DNA from: Gemmatimonadota bacterium | GTDB taxonomy: Bacteria; Gemmatimonadota; Gemmatimonadetes; JACCXV01; JAHWKZ01 | Length of the DNA: 5,159 nt | Assembly: GCA_030641505.1 (NCBI GenBank) | Contig: DAOWHI010000087.1 | Location: 1 to 5,159 of the forward strand | Reading direction: 5' to 3' | Part shown: in pieces, positions 1-5,159 of the stretch | Layout: every line of letters starts with the position of its first letter | Position numbering within the stretch: position 1 is the first letter of the stretch | Position numbers and translations under genes: made by a program | The notes under the pieces: generated by a model | The model's input: the letters and a program-made list of their open reading frames with translations, nothing else | Database searches by the model: none | Told to the model about the DNA's origin: nothing

Positions 1-927
1 GGCGGTCGCGAACAGCTCACCGTTGAGGTAGAACTCCGCTTCCAGGGAATCGTCCGATCCCTCGATCTCGATGACGACTGACTGGTCCCCGTAATGGACC
101 TCGAGTCCGATCTCACCGGCATCGAGCTCACCATCGATCGACGCGTCCACCCGGAAATGGCTGGATGCGTTCTCCAAGTGCACGTCGAGCTCGAACTCGT
201 TGGCACCACCCTCGGCTCCGAGATCGAAATCGAGCCGATCGTCATCTCCTTGAACGAACCCCCCGATGTCGATCGAGCCGGATCCGTTGTCGCCCTCGGC
301 GCGAACCGAGTAATCGAGGAACGTGCGGCCTTCATTGACGACCTCGAACCTGAGATCGATACCATTCACACCGGCGCCGTTGTCGATCAGATCGGCATGA
401 CCGGTTTCACGCGCGATGTCAGGCTCGCCGATGGAACTCGTCGCGTACAGGATCAGGCGGATCCCATTCGCCGGGGCGCCGGTGCGCAGCGGATCGGCGA
501 CGTATTTGTTTTGATCGGGATCGTAGACAAACGTCATCCCGATCGAGCCGTCGGAGATCAGCTGATCGGCTCGGATGCCACCGTCGATCAAGCCACGGAT
601 CGATCGAATCGTTCCTGCCCGCGTCTCGGAGCGCGCTGGCGACGCAACCAGAGCTTCGAGCGTGCTGGGCTCGATCAAGAACCCGAAGTCACCCAACTCG
701 ATCGGCACGCTGAGCGCGCGAAAGCTCGCCCAGTCGTCGTCGGCAAATACCGCTTTGACACGGTTGAGCTCAGCTTTGGCGGTGGCCACATCGAGGGTCT
801 CTTGCCCGGTCATCCCGACGGGACCCGCCGGACCGCCGCTGTTCTCAGAGCAGGCCCCCAAGAACCCAAGGAAAAGCACACCTGCGATGACTCGTTCTAC
901 GGTCGGCCTGACTCCACTGATCGTCAT
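1..927 (-). CDS. Putative secreted lipoprotein of unknown function, C-terminus beyond window edge
   Basis: This frame is open from an ATG at 927 down to position 1 (309 codons, no stop), so the gene is cut at its 3' end. The ATG is preceded by GAGGAG with a 6-nt spacer, which fixes the start. Residues 13-25 are hydrophobic and end in the lipobox L-G-A-C with Cys26, so the product is probably exported and lipid-anchored. Directly after the Cys, residues 31-41 form a short collagen-like stretch (G-P-A, G-P-V, G-M-T, G), probably a linker. Residues 44-200 look like a mixed globular domain. From about 205 to 309 the chain is rich in Asp, Glu and Gly, with alternating hydrophobic and acidic residues, which suggests repeated beta strands on the cell surface. 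I recognise no family or catalytic motif. It is separated by 106 nt from the upstream TauE/SafE gene and may be a separate transcription unit. That a gene is here is well supported; its function is unknown. Confidence 0.82.
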   Translation of the reverse strand, partial: MTISGVRPTVERVIAGVLFLGFLGACSENSGGPAGPVGMTGQETLDVATAKAELNRVKAVFADDDWASFRALSVPIELGDFGFLIEPSTLEALVASPARSETRAGTIRSIRGLIDGGIRADQLISDGSIGMTFVYDPDQNKYVADPLRTGAPANGIRLILYATSSIGEPDIARETGHADLIDNGAGVNGIDLRFEVVNEGRTFLDYSVRAEGDNGSGSIDIGGFVQGDDDRLDFDLGAEGGANEFELDVHLENASSHFRVDASIDGELDAGEIGLEVHYGDQSVVIEIEGSDDSLEAEFYLNGELFATA

Positions 928-933
928 GAATGA

Positions 934-939
934 CTCCTC
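934..939 (-). promoter_or_regulatory. Ribosome binding site of the lipoprotein gene
   Basis: On the minus strand the sequence reads GAGGAG, followed by 6 nt and then the ATG at 927. This strong match supports that start, and supports the minus-strand frame over the long open frame on the opposite strand (94-933). Confidence 0.75.
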
Positions 940-1033
940 TTATCGTGATCGCAACCCGTGGTCGGGTACTACCCCGAACCCATCGATGAGTGTCACGAGG
1001 GGCTGAGACATATGACAGAGACGATGCGGAGGC
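940..1033. other. Intergenic spacer between TauE/SafE gene and lipoprotein gene
   Basis: No gene is visible here. The spacer holds a perfect 11-base palindrome with a one-base centre, GGGTACTACCC (964-974), about 37 nt upstream of the lipoprotein start. It could be an operator-like site, but a five-base arm can occur by chance. I see no GC-rich hairpin followed by a T run, so no intrinsic terminator can be claimed after the TauE/SafE gene. I also see no clear -35/-10 pair. Confidence 0.4.
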
Positions 1034-1795
1034 CTACAAGACTTGCGGCAGATTTTCCCAAAGGATGAAAGCTGCGACCGGGATCAGGAACAAAGCGAAC
1101 GCTCGTTTCAGCGCCGTTTGCGGCACCCGCGCGCCGATCGCGCGTCCCACAAACGTCCCCAGGATTCCGAGTAGCAGAAACAACCCGATGACCGACCAAT
1201 CGATCGTGAGACCCAGTTCCGACAGAACCCCCAGGTATTTGACGAAACCGCTGGCCGACTTGAGCGCGATGATCATCAGGCTCGTCCCGACGGCCAGGTG
1301 CATCGGTAATCCACCGAGAACCACGAGCGCAGGCACGATCAAGAACCCGCCACCCACCCCGACAAAACCCGTCACGATGCCGACAATCAGCCCGTCGAAC
1401 CCGAGCTTCCAGATGTGCCGCTCGCCATGGTCGTTCTGGAACCGAGCGGGTGTCCGAAACATCAACCCGGCGGCCAGCAACATGACGACCGCAAACAAGA
1501 CGAGTTGGAACGACCCGGAAACGAACTTCGCCAGCCAAGCGCCAGCATACGTCCCCGCCATTCCTGGGAGCCCAAAGAAAAGGACACTGCGCCAGTCGAC
1601 GAGTCGTCGACGGGCGTAAAGAAGCGCGCCGGCCAGCGCGATTCCACCGACGATCCCGAGCGAACCGGCGATCGCGACTTTCTCGCTCTGACCTACGAAG
1701 TATATCAGCACCGGCACGGTCAGGATCGAGCCCCCCGAACCCAACAACCCGAGGCTCAAACCGATCGCAACGGCGCCGATCCAGGCTAGGAACAT
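1034..1795 (-). CDS. TauE/SafE family membrane transporter (probable anion/sulfonate exporter)
   Basis: This 253-residue, very hydrophobic protein has the two-halves layout of the TauE/SafE (formerly DUF81) family, whose members move sulfite, sulfoacetate or related anions across the cytoplasmic membrane. The diagnostic glycine-rich motif appears once per half: GLLGSGGSILTVPVL at residues 16-30 and GFVGVGGGFLIVPAL at 143-157. Seven to eight membrane segments can be picked out, with a polar loop at about 114-130 between the halves. Length is normal for the family. The ATG at 1795 lies only 5 nt after the ATPase stop. A modest GGCGG ribosome site sits within the last ATPase codons, so translation is probably coupled to the importer. 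The transported compound cannot be read from the sequence. It may export a sulfur-containing breakdown product of the imported compound, or may simply share the transcript. Confidence 0.88.
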   Translation of the reverse strand: MFLAWIGAVAIGLSLGLLGSGGSILTVPVLIYFVGQSEKVAIAGSLGIVGGIALAGALLYARRRLVDWRSVLFFGLPGMAGTYAGAWLAKFVSGSFQLVLFAVVMLLAAGLMFRTPARFQNDHGERHIWKLGFDGLIVGIVTGFVGVGGGFLIVPALVVLGGLPMHLAVGTSLMIIALKSASGFVKYLGVLSELGLTIDWSVIGLFLLLGILGTFVGRAIGARVPQTALKRAFALFLIPVAAFILWENLPQVL

Positions 1796-1800
1796 GCGAC

Positions 1801-2550
1801 TCAGCCGCCTTCGGTCATCACGGTGGTCAGCCGTTCGATGGACGCTTCCCGAGACGAGAAATCGCCTACCACACGACCATGGCGCAGGATGACAAACCGG
1901 TCGCCCACGGGTGCCGCGTGGCGTGGGTTGTGGGTGATCAACACGATGCCGACCCCACGATCACGGGCCCGTTGTATCTGCTCCAACACGATCTCCGCTT
2001 GCCGCACGCCCATCGCAGCCGTCGGTTCGTCCAACAACAGCACTTTGGCTCCCAAGTGGAGTGCCCGAGCGATCGCAACGGCCTGGCGTTCACCACCTGA
2101 TAGTGTGCCGACCGTTTGATCGGGGTCGTGAACCGAAATGCCGAGCTGTTGGAGCTGCTCCAGGGCAATTCTCCGACATCGTTGGACGTCAATCCGTCTC
2201 AGTGGGCCGTGGCCAACCGTCGGCTCGCTCCCCAAAAAGAAATTGCGCCACACCGACATGAGCGGGATCACCGCCAGGTCTTGGTGTACGGTCGCCACGC
2301 CATGTTCGCGCGCATCGCGTGGAGATGAGAAGGTGATCGGTTCACCGTCAACGCGGATCTCGCCGCGAGTCGGCGGGTGAACGCCGGCCAAAATCTTAAC
2401 CAGTGTCGACTTCCCGGCCCCGTTGTCGCCCAACAGACACGTCACCGCACCCTTGTCGACCGTCAGCGATACATCTTCGAGTGCGGTCACGGCTCCAAAC
2501 CGTTTCGATACGCGATCGGCTTCGAGCAGTGGCAGACGATTGGCGGTCAC
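1801..2550 (-). CDS. Sugar ABC transporter ATP-binding protein, single-domain CUT2 (FrcA-like)
   Basis: This is the ATP-hydrolysing subunit of the importer, acting on the cytoplasmic face with the permease encoded just upstream. All ABC motifs are present in its 249 residues: Walker A GDNGAGKST (41-49), Q-loop Gln90, signature LSGGERQ (150-156), Walker B VLLLDE (170-175) with catalytic Glu175, and H-loop His207. It should therefore be active. Many CUT2 ATPases (RbsA, AraG, XylG) carry two fused ABC domains of about 500 residues. This one has a single domain, as in the fructose importer ATPase FrcA, and would work as a homodimer. The start is GTG at 2550, which overlaps the permease stop codon as GTGA. 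No strong ribosome site precedes it, so it probably relies on coupling to permease translation. Its stop lies 5 nt before the TauE/SafE start. The substrate is unknown. Confidence 0.95.
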   Translation of the reverse strand: MTANRLPLLEADRVSKRFGAVTALEDVSLTVDKGAVTCLLGDNGAGKSTLVKILAGVHPPTRGEIRVDGEPITFSSPRDAREHGVATVHQDLAVIPLMSVWRNFFLGSEPTVGHGPLRRIDVQRCRRIALEQLQQLGISVHDPDQTVGTLSGGERQAVAIARALHLGAKVLLLDEPTAAMGVRQAEIVLEQIQRARDRGVGIVLITHNPRHAAPVGDRFVILRHGRVVGDFSSREASIERLTTVMTEGG

Positions 2551-3527
2551 GCCGAGAGCGCTCGGTGTCGGAGCGCATGGTTGACAACAACCGCCATCAG
2601 CAGAACGATGCCCAGGAAGACCTGAAACCAGTCTGCGTCGACCCGGGTCATGACGATTCCTTGTTGGACCATGCCGAAAATGAGGGCACCCAGCGCCGCT
2701 CCAACCGCTGACCCATATCCACCCGTCAAGAGCGTCCCACCGATCACCGCCGCAGCGATAGCGCGAAACTCCTGCAATTCACCGCGCAGTACATCCGCCC
2801 CGGTGAAGCGAACCACTTGCAGGACCGCCACCAAACAGGCCGCCAGCGCGGTCACCACGAACAGTCCCATCTTGACGCGGTCCACCGGAACCCCCGCGCT
2901 GCGCGCGGCCTGCGCGTCTCCACCGGCCGCGAAGACCCAGTTGCCAAGCGGTGTTCTCAGCAGCACCCATGTCGCCACCATGATCAGCACCAACCACCAG
3001 ACGATCGACACACGAAACACGCCGAACACATCGCTAGCGAACAGTTGTCGGGCCCCATCGTAACCGGGCATCGAGTCGAGCCCACCGAGTTGTGTGCGAC
3101 CCGTCCAATGCCGGCTGAGCGCTATGGTAAGCCCACGGAAAGCAAACAGCGTACCCAACGTCACGATGAACGACGGCAAACCGGTGCGAACGACCAACAG
3201 GCCGTTGAGCAGCCCGATCAGAGCGGATAGCACGAAGACCGCGCCGATGGCCGGCCACAGCGGCCAGTCGAAATGGGTGGTCAAAAGCATCAGCGACATG
3301 GAGGCGAAACCGATGATCGATCCGACCGAAAGGTCGAACTCGCCACCGATCATCAGTAGCGCAACGGCTACAGCGAGGATGCCGAGTGGCGCAGCGGCGT
3401 TCGAGTAGGCGGCGATTCCAGCCGTACTCCGGAACGGTTCACCTGCGGCGATTGCAAAGAAGCCCCACACGGCGAGTGCGGCCGCCACCGCGCCGAGCTC
3501 AGGCCGCCGGGCGAGCGCGCGTTTCAA
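2547..3527 (-). CDS. Sugar ABC transporter permease, RbsC/FrcC type
   Basis: This 326-residue integral membrane protein forms the pore of the CUT2 importer (binding-protein-dependent transport family BPD_transp_2). Family landmarks are present: GGEFDLSVGS (61-70), GLPSFIVTLGT (116-126) followed by RGL (131-133), the cytoplasmic loop GNWVFAAGGDAQAARSAGV (195-213) thought to contact the ATPase, GGTLLTGGYGSAVGAALGAL (263-282), and the C-terminal segment DADWFQVFLGIVLL (297-310). Eight or more membrane spans are visible and the length is normal. The predicted start is TTG at 3527, 15 nt after the binding-protein stop and with no clear ribosome site. The only in-frame upstream codons lead straight to that TAG. 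A GTG at residue 14 is possible but would remove an N-terminal segment rich in positive charge. The last codon overlaps the ATPase start. Confidence 0.94.
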   Translation of the reverse strand: MKRALARRPELGAVAAALAVWGFFAIAAGEPFRSTAGIAAYSNAAAPLGILAVAVALLMIGGEFDLSVGSIIGFASMSLMLLTTHFDWPLWPAIGAVFVLSALIGLLNGLLVVRTGLPSFIVTLGTLFAFRGLTIALSRHWTGRTQLGGLDSMPGYDGARQLFASDVFGVFRVSIVWWLVLIMVATWVLLRTPLGNWVFAAGGDAQAARSAGVPVDRVKMGLFVVTALAACLVAVLQVVRFTGADVLRGELQEFRAIAAAVIGGTLLTGGYGSAVGAALGALIFGMVQQGIVMTRVDADWFQVFLGIVLLMAVVVNHALRHRALSA

Positions 3528-3542
3528 CTGACCGCTGGTAGC

Positions 3543-4595
3543 CTAGCGGATGCCACGCGCCGACAGGTCGATCACGTCGGCGGCTGTATCCTGGGTCACA
3601 AAGCCGGGCCCGGTGCGAATGACGTCACCGCCACCAGGGATCGTCCCGGTCTCCAGGTACTTCACCAGGAACACGACCGGCAGATAACCTTGCAGATACT
3701 GCTGCTGATCGACGGCGAAAATCATCTCCCCGTCGCGAATCGCCTCGAGCACTTCGGGCGAAAGATCGAACGTCGCCAGCGGCACTTCACCGATCTTGCC
3801 GGTTTGGCGGAGCGCTGCCAACGCGGGGGCGGCGCCATTCGGACCCAGCGTCAGGATGCCGTCGATCGCAGGACCGCTTGTGATCGCGCCAACGATCCGC
3901 TGCTGGGTATCGTCTGGGTCGGCCAGGTTCACAACCAGCGCGTACGCAACGGCTCTGCGCTCACCCAACGCATCTCGAAAGCCCTTACAGCGCTGATCGA
4001 GGGCGGTGTTCCCAACTTCGTGATTGACACATAGCGCCTGGCGAACCCCGGCACGCGCTAGTCTCAGGCCACTCTCGTAGCCAGCCTCATACTCGGTCTG
4101 CCCGATGTGCGCCAGAACGCCTAGATCACGGTAAATGTCGCCACCCGAGTTTATCGAGACGACGGGCACCCCGGCACGAATGGCGTCGCGGATCGCCGCT
4201 CCCAGCGCGGCGCCGTCGGGTATCGAAACTACCAACCCGTCCGGTCGCGTCGCGATCGCGGCGGCGATTCGATCGCTCATCTCCACCATATCGAACTTGA
4301 GCGGCGCGTGGTACTCGACCGCCACCCCAAGATCGGCAGCGGCGTCACCCGCGCCGTTGATCACCACCGACCAGAACGGATCGCTCGATTGCCCGTGCGT
4401 CACGAAGACGATCCGGATCTCTTCATCTTTCGGTGACGGTTCGGGTTCAGAGCTCGCTGTGTCGGAGGATGACGCTTCGCCAACGACCGCGCTGTCCGTC
4501 GACTCGGTGCGATCGTCCGGCGAGTCCGCGCACGACAAAGCGAACGCGAGCATCCCGACCGTGACGATCGATATGCGCCTGGAGAGGGAATGCAT
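3543..4595 (-). CDS. Sugar ABC transporter substrate-binding lipoprotein (Peripla_BP_4 type)
   Basis: This is the extracytoplasmic receptor that captures the substrate and delivers it to the permease encoded next. I start it at ATG 4595 (350 residues), which gives a proper signal peptide: Arg6-Arg7, hydrophobic 8-20, then A-L-S-C with lipidated Cys22. A GTG at 4616 would add seven residues and has no ribosome site. Residues 23-58 form an acidic, Ser/Thr-rich linker. The two-lobed type I binding domain (about 60-350) opens with IRIVFVTHGQSSDPFW (60-75), where the Phe-Trp pair probably contacts a sugar ring. It continues with PDGLVVSIPD (118-127), GVPVVSINSGGD (142-153), HIGQTEYEAG (163-172), VNHEVGNTALDQRCKGF (190-206), DGILTLGPN (245-253), and ATFDLSPEVL and DQQQYLQGY (295-303). 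Cys189 and Cys203 are the only cysteines in the mature domain and could form a disulfide. Family and role are clear; the ligand is not. Confidence 0.94.
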   Translation of the reverse strand: MHSLSRRISIVTVGMLAFALSCADSPDDRTESTDSAVVGEASSSDTASSEPEPSPKDEEIRIVFVTHGQSSDPFWSVVINGAGDAAADLGVAVEYHAPLKFDMVEMSDRIAAAIATRPDGLVVSIPDGAALGAAIRDAIRAGVPVVSINSGGDIYRDLGVLAHIGQTEYEAGYESGLRLARAGVRQALCVNHEVGNTALDQRCKGFRDALGERRAVAYALVVNLADPDDTQQRIVGAITSGPAIDGILTLGPNGAAPALAALRQTGKIGEVPLATFDLSPEVLEAIRDGEMIFAVDQQQYLQGYLPVVFLVKYLETGTIPGGGDVIRTGPGFVTQDTAADVIDLSARGIR

Positions 4596-4603
4596 CGCTC
4601 CCG

Positions 4604-4612
4604 AGTCTAGCA
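4604..4612 (-). promoter_or_regulatory. Candidate extended -10 promoter for the sugar importer operon
   Basis: On the minus strand, TGCTAGACT fits the extended -10 pattern TG-N-TANNNT and ends 8 nt before the ATG at 4595. Transcription would then start at or next to the ATG, giving a leaderless or nearly leaderless mRNA, an arrangement common in actinobacteria. No good -35 hexamer is found 16-18 nt upstream. The GGGAG at 4598-4602 lies only 2 nt from the ATG, which is tight for a ribosome site. The call is tentative. Confidence 0.3.
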
Positions 4613-4652
4613 CCACGGCGGCCGAGGGCTACTTGGGAATCTCAGGATGTGG

Positions 4653-4877
4653 CTACGTGGCGGGTGCGGCTAGCTCGCTGCTCCCGCCGGGGATGATGAT
4701 CCACAACAGCAGGTAGACCAGAATGCCTGGAAACGCTACCGACAGGATCGACACCACGACGTAGACGACACGGAGCAGCGTCACGTTGAGCCCAAAGTGC
4801 TCGGCGATGCCGCCCACGACGCCGGCGATCATTCGATGGTCGGTGGAGCGCTTCAGTGGCGTGCTGCTTCTTCGCAT
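4653..4877 (-). CDS. PspC-domain small membrane protein
   Basis: The 74-residue product is almost entirely one PspC domain. It has the typical order: basic Leu-Lys-Arg-Ser start (8-11), DHRMIAGVVGGIAEHFGL (13-30), a Leu-Leu-Arg-Val-Val turn (34-38), then a hydrophobic run (36-62) ending in VYLLLWIIIPGG (54-65). PspC was named for the phage-shock envelope-stress system, but short stand-alone PspC proteins are widespread and mostly uncharacterised. This one probably sits in the cytoplasmic membrane. The ATG at 4877 is preceded by AGGAGG with an 8-nt spacer. A GTG at 4898 in the same frame would add seven residues encoded by the ribosome site itself, so it is rejected. It lies 52 nt after the acetyltransferase-like gene and 57 nt before the sugar-binding protein, both on the same strand. 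No functional link to either is evident. Confidence 0.9.
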   Translation of the reverse strand: MRRSSTPLKRSTDHRMIAGVVGGIAEHFGLNVTLLRVVYVVVSILSVAFPGILVYLLLWIIIPGGSSELAAPAT

Positions 4878-4885
4878 GAAAAGTT

Positions 4886-4891
4886 CCTCCT
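4886..4891 (-). promoter_or_regulatory. Ribosome binding site of the PspC-domain gene
   Basis: The minus strand reads AGGAGG inside the longer purine run AAGGAGGAA, 8 nt before the ATG at 4877. This near-perfect Shine-Dalgarno decides the start and rules out the GTG at 4898, which would put this element inside the coding region. Confidence 0.85.
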
Positions 4892-4929
4892 TCCTCACTG
4901 TAACCTACGCCTCGGGCCCGCCCCCGGTT

Positions 4930-5159
4930 TCAGTCGAGTGGCGGGTCGCCCAGGTAATCTTGGAATCTCTGAAAGAACTCACCCACATGCAGGCCGTCGA
5001 CGAGAGCGTGGTGAACCTCTACCGATACCGGCATCCGCTCGTCGCCGGGAGCGCCATGCCGGCGACCAAAGACGATCTTCGGAACCGAGTCTTCCGTGCC
5101 CCACCGCCTCGCATGTGAAAAGCTCGTGAACGCAACCCACGGGATCACCGAGTAGTGGA
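4930..5159 (-). CDS. Chloramphenicol acetyltransferase-like protein, C-terminal fragment (5' end beyond window)
   Basis: Seventy-five codons are visible before the TGA at 4930; the frame stays open to the window edge, so the N-terminal two thirds are missing. The fragment matches the C-terminus of classical trimeric CAT enzymes, which move an acetyl group from acetyl-CoA to chloramphenicol. It has the I-P-W-V-A-F-T-S-F block (visible residues 5-13), the region around PKIVFG (26-31), and the active-site block VSVEVHHALVDGLHVGEFF (44-62). The second His of the pair (visible residue 50) matches catalytic His195 of type III CAT, and the Asp four residues later matches Asp199. The usual HHAVCDG reads HHALVDG, so Cys is replaced by Val. 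The GTG at 5148 is an internal codon, not a start. Family membership is well supported; resistance function is not, since CAT-like enzymes of unknown substrate exist in environmental bacteria and the substrate-binding N-terminal part is not visible. Confidence 0.86.
   Translation of the reverse strand, partial: HYSVIPWVAFTSFSHARRWGTEDSVPKIVFGRRHGAPGDERMPVSVEVHHALVDGLHVGEFFQRFQDYLGDPPLD

Noticed and set aside
94..933. Long plus-strand open frame (279 codons) antisense to the lipoprotein gene
   Set aside because: The product shows no recognisable domain, signal or family motif. It lies opposite a frame with a strong ribosome site, a signal peptide and a lipobox. Long antisense frames are expected in GC-rich coding DNA.
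964..974. Palindrome GGGTACTACCC as an operator or hairpin
   Set aside because: The arms are only five bases with a one-base centre, so it cannot form a stable hairpin. A single such site may be chance. It is noted only as part of the intergenic spacer.
993..1538. Minus-strand open frame (181 codons) overlapping the TauE/SafE gene, and plus-strand frames over 990-1789
   Set aside because: They overlap a gene with clear family motifs. Their products are rich in Arg, Pro or Ser without domain features, which is typical of shadow frames.
4596..4616. GTG start at 4616 for the sugar-binding lipoprotein
   Set aside because: There is no ribosome site upstream, and the added residues (including an Asp) make a poorer signal-peptide start than the ATG at 4595.
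4878..4898. GTG start at 4898 for the PspC gene
   Set aside because: The extra seven residues are encoded by the AGGAGG ribosome site itself, which is ideally placed for the ATG at 4877.
4878..4929. GGGCCC-centred GC-rich palindrome after the acetyltransferase stop as a terminator
   Set aside because: The dyad is short, has no loop, and is not followed by a T run on the minus strand.

Overview
The window is about 5.2 kb of GC-rich bacterial DNA (roughly 60% GC by eye). Every supported gene lies on the minus strand, so transcription runs from the high-coordinate end to the low-coordinate end. Lipoprotein-type exported proteins, GTG and TTG starts and tight gene packing suggest a high-GC, possibly monoderm bacterium such as an actinobacterium. 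The sequence alone does not settle the phylum.

In transcription order: (1) the C-terminal end of a chloramphenicol acetyltransferase-like enzyme, with its start beyond position 5159; (2) a 74-residue PspC-domain membrane protein with a textbook ribosome binding site; (3) a four-gene cluster of lipoprotein sugar-binding protein, RbsC/FrcC-type permease, single-domain ATPase and TauE/SafE membrane transporter; (4) after a 106-nt gap, a secreted lipoprotein of unknown function whose end lies beyond position 1.

The central cluster is a complete CUT2-type (ribose/fructose/inositol class) ABC importer: a cell-surface receptor, a permease presumed to dimerise, and an ATPase presumed to dimerise. 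Junctions are very tight: 15 nt between receptor and permease, a 4-nt GTGA overlap between permease and ATPase, and 5 nt between ATPase and TauE/SafE. The TauE/SafE gene is therefore probably translated with the importer, which raises the question of whether import is linked to export of a sulfur-containing or other anionic product. No sugar-catabolic enzyme or regulator is in the window, so the substrate cannot be named.

The first 927 bases hold one long minus-strand reading frame that runs off the window edge. It has a strong ribosome binding site, a lipobox and a short collagen-like Gly-X-Y stretch, and I do not recognise its family. The palindrome CGATCG is also clearly over-represented in the window (18 occurrences by hand count). 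I found no RNA genes, CRISPR array, insertion sequence or convincing terminator.
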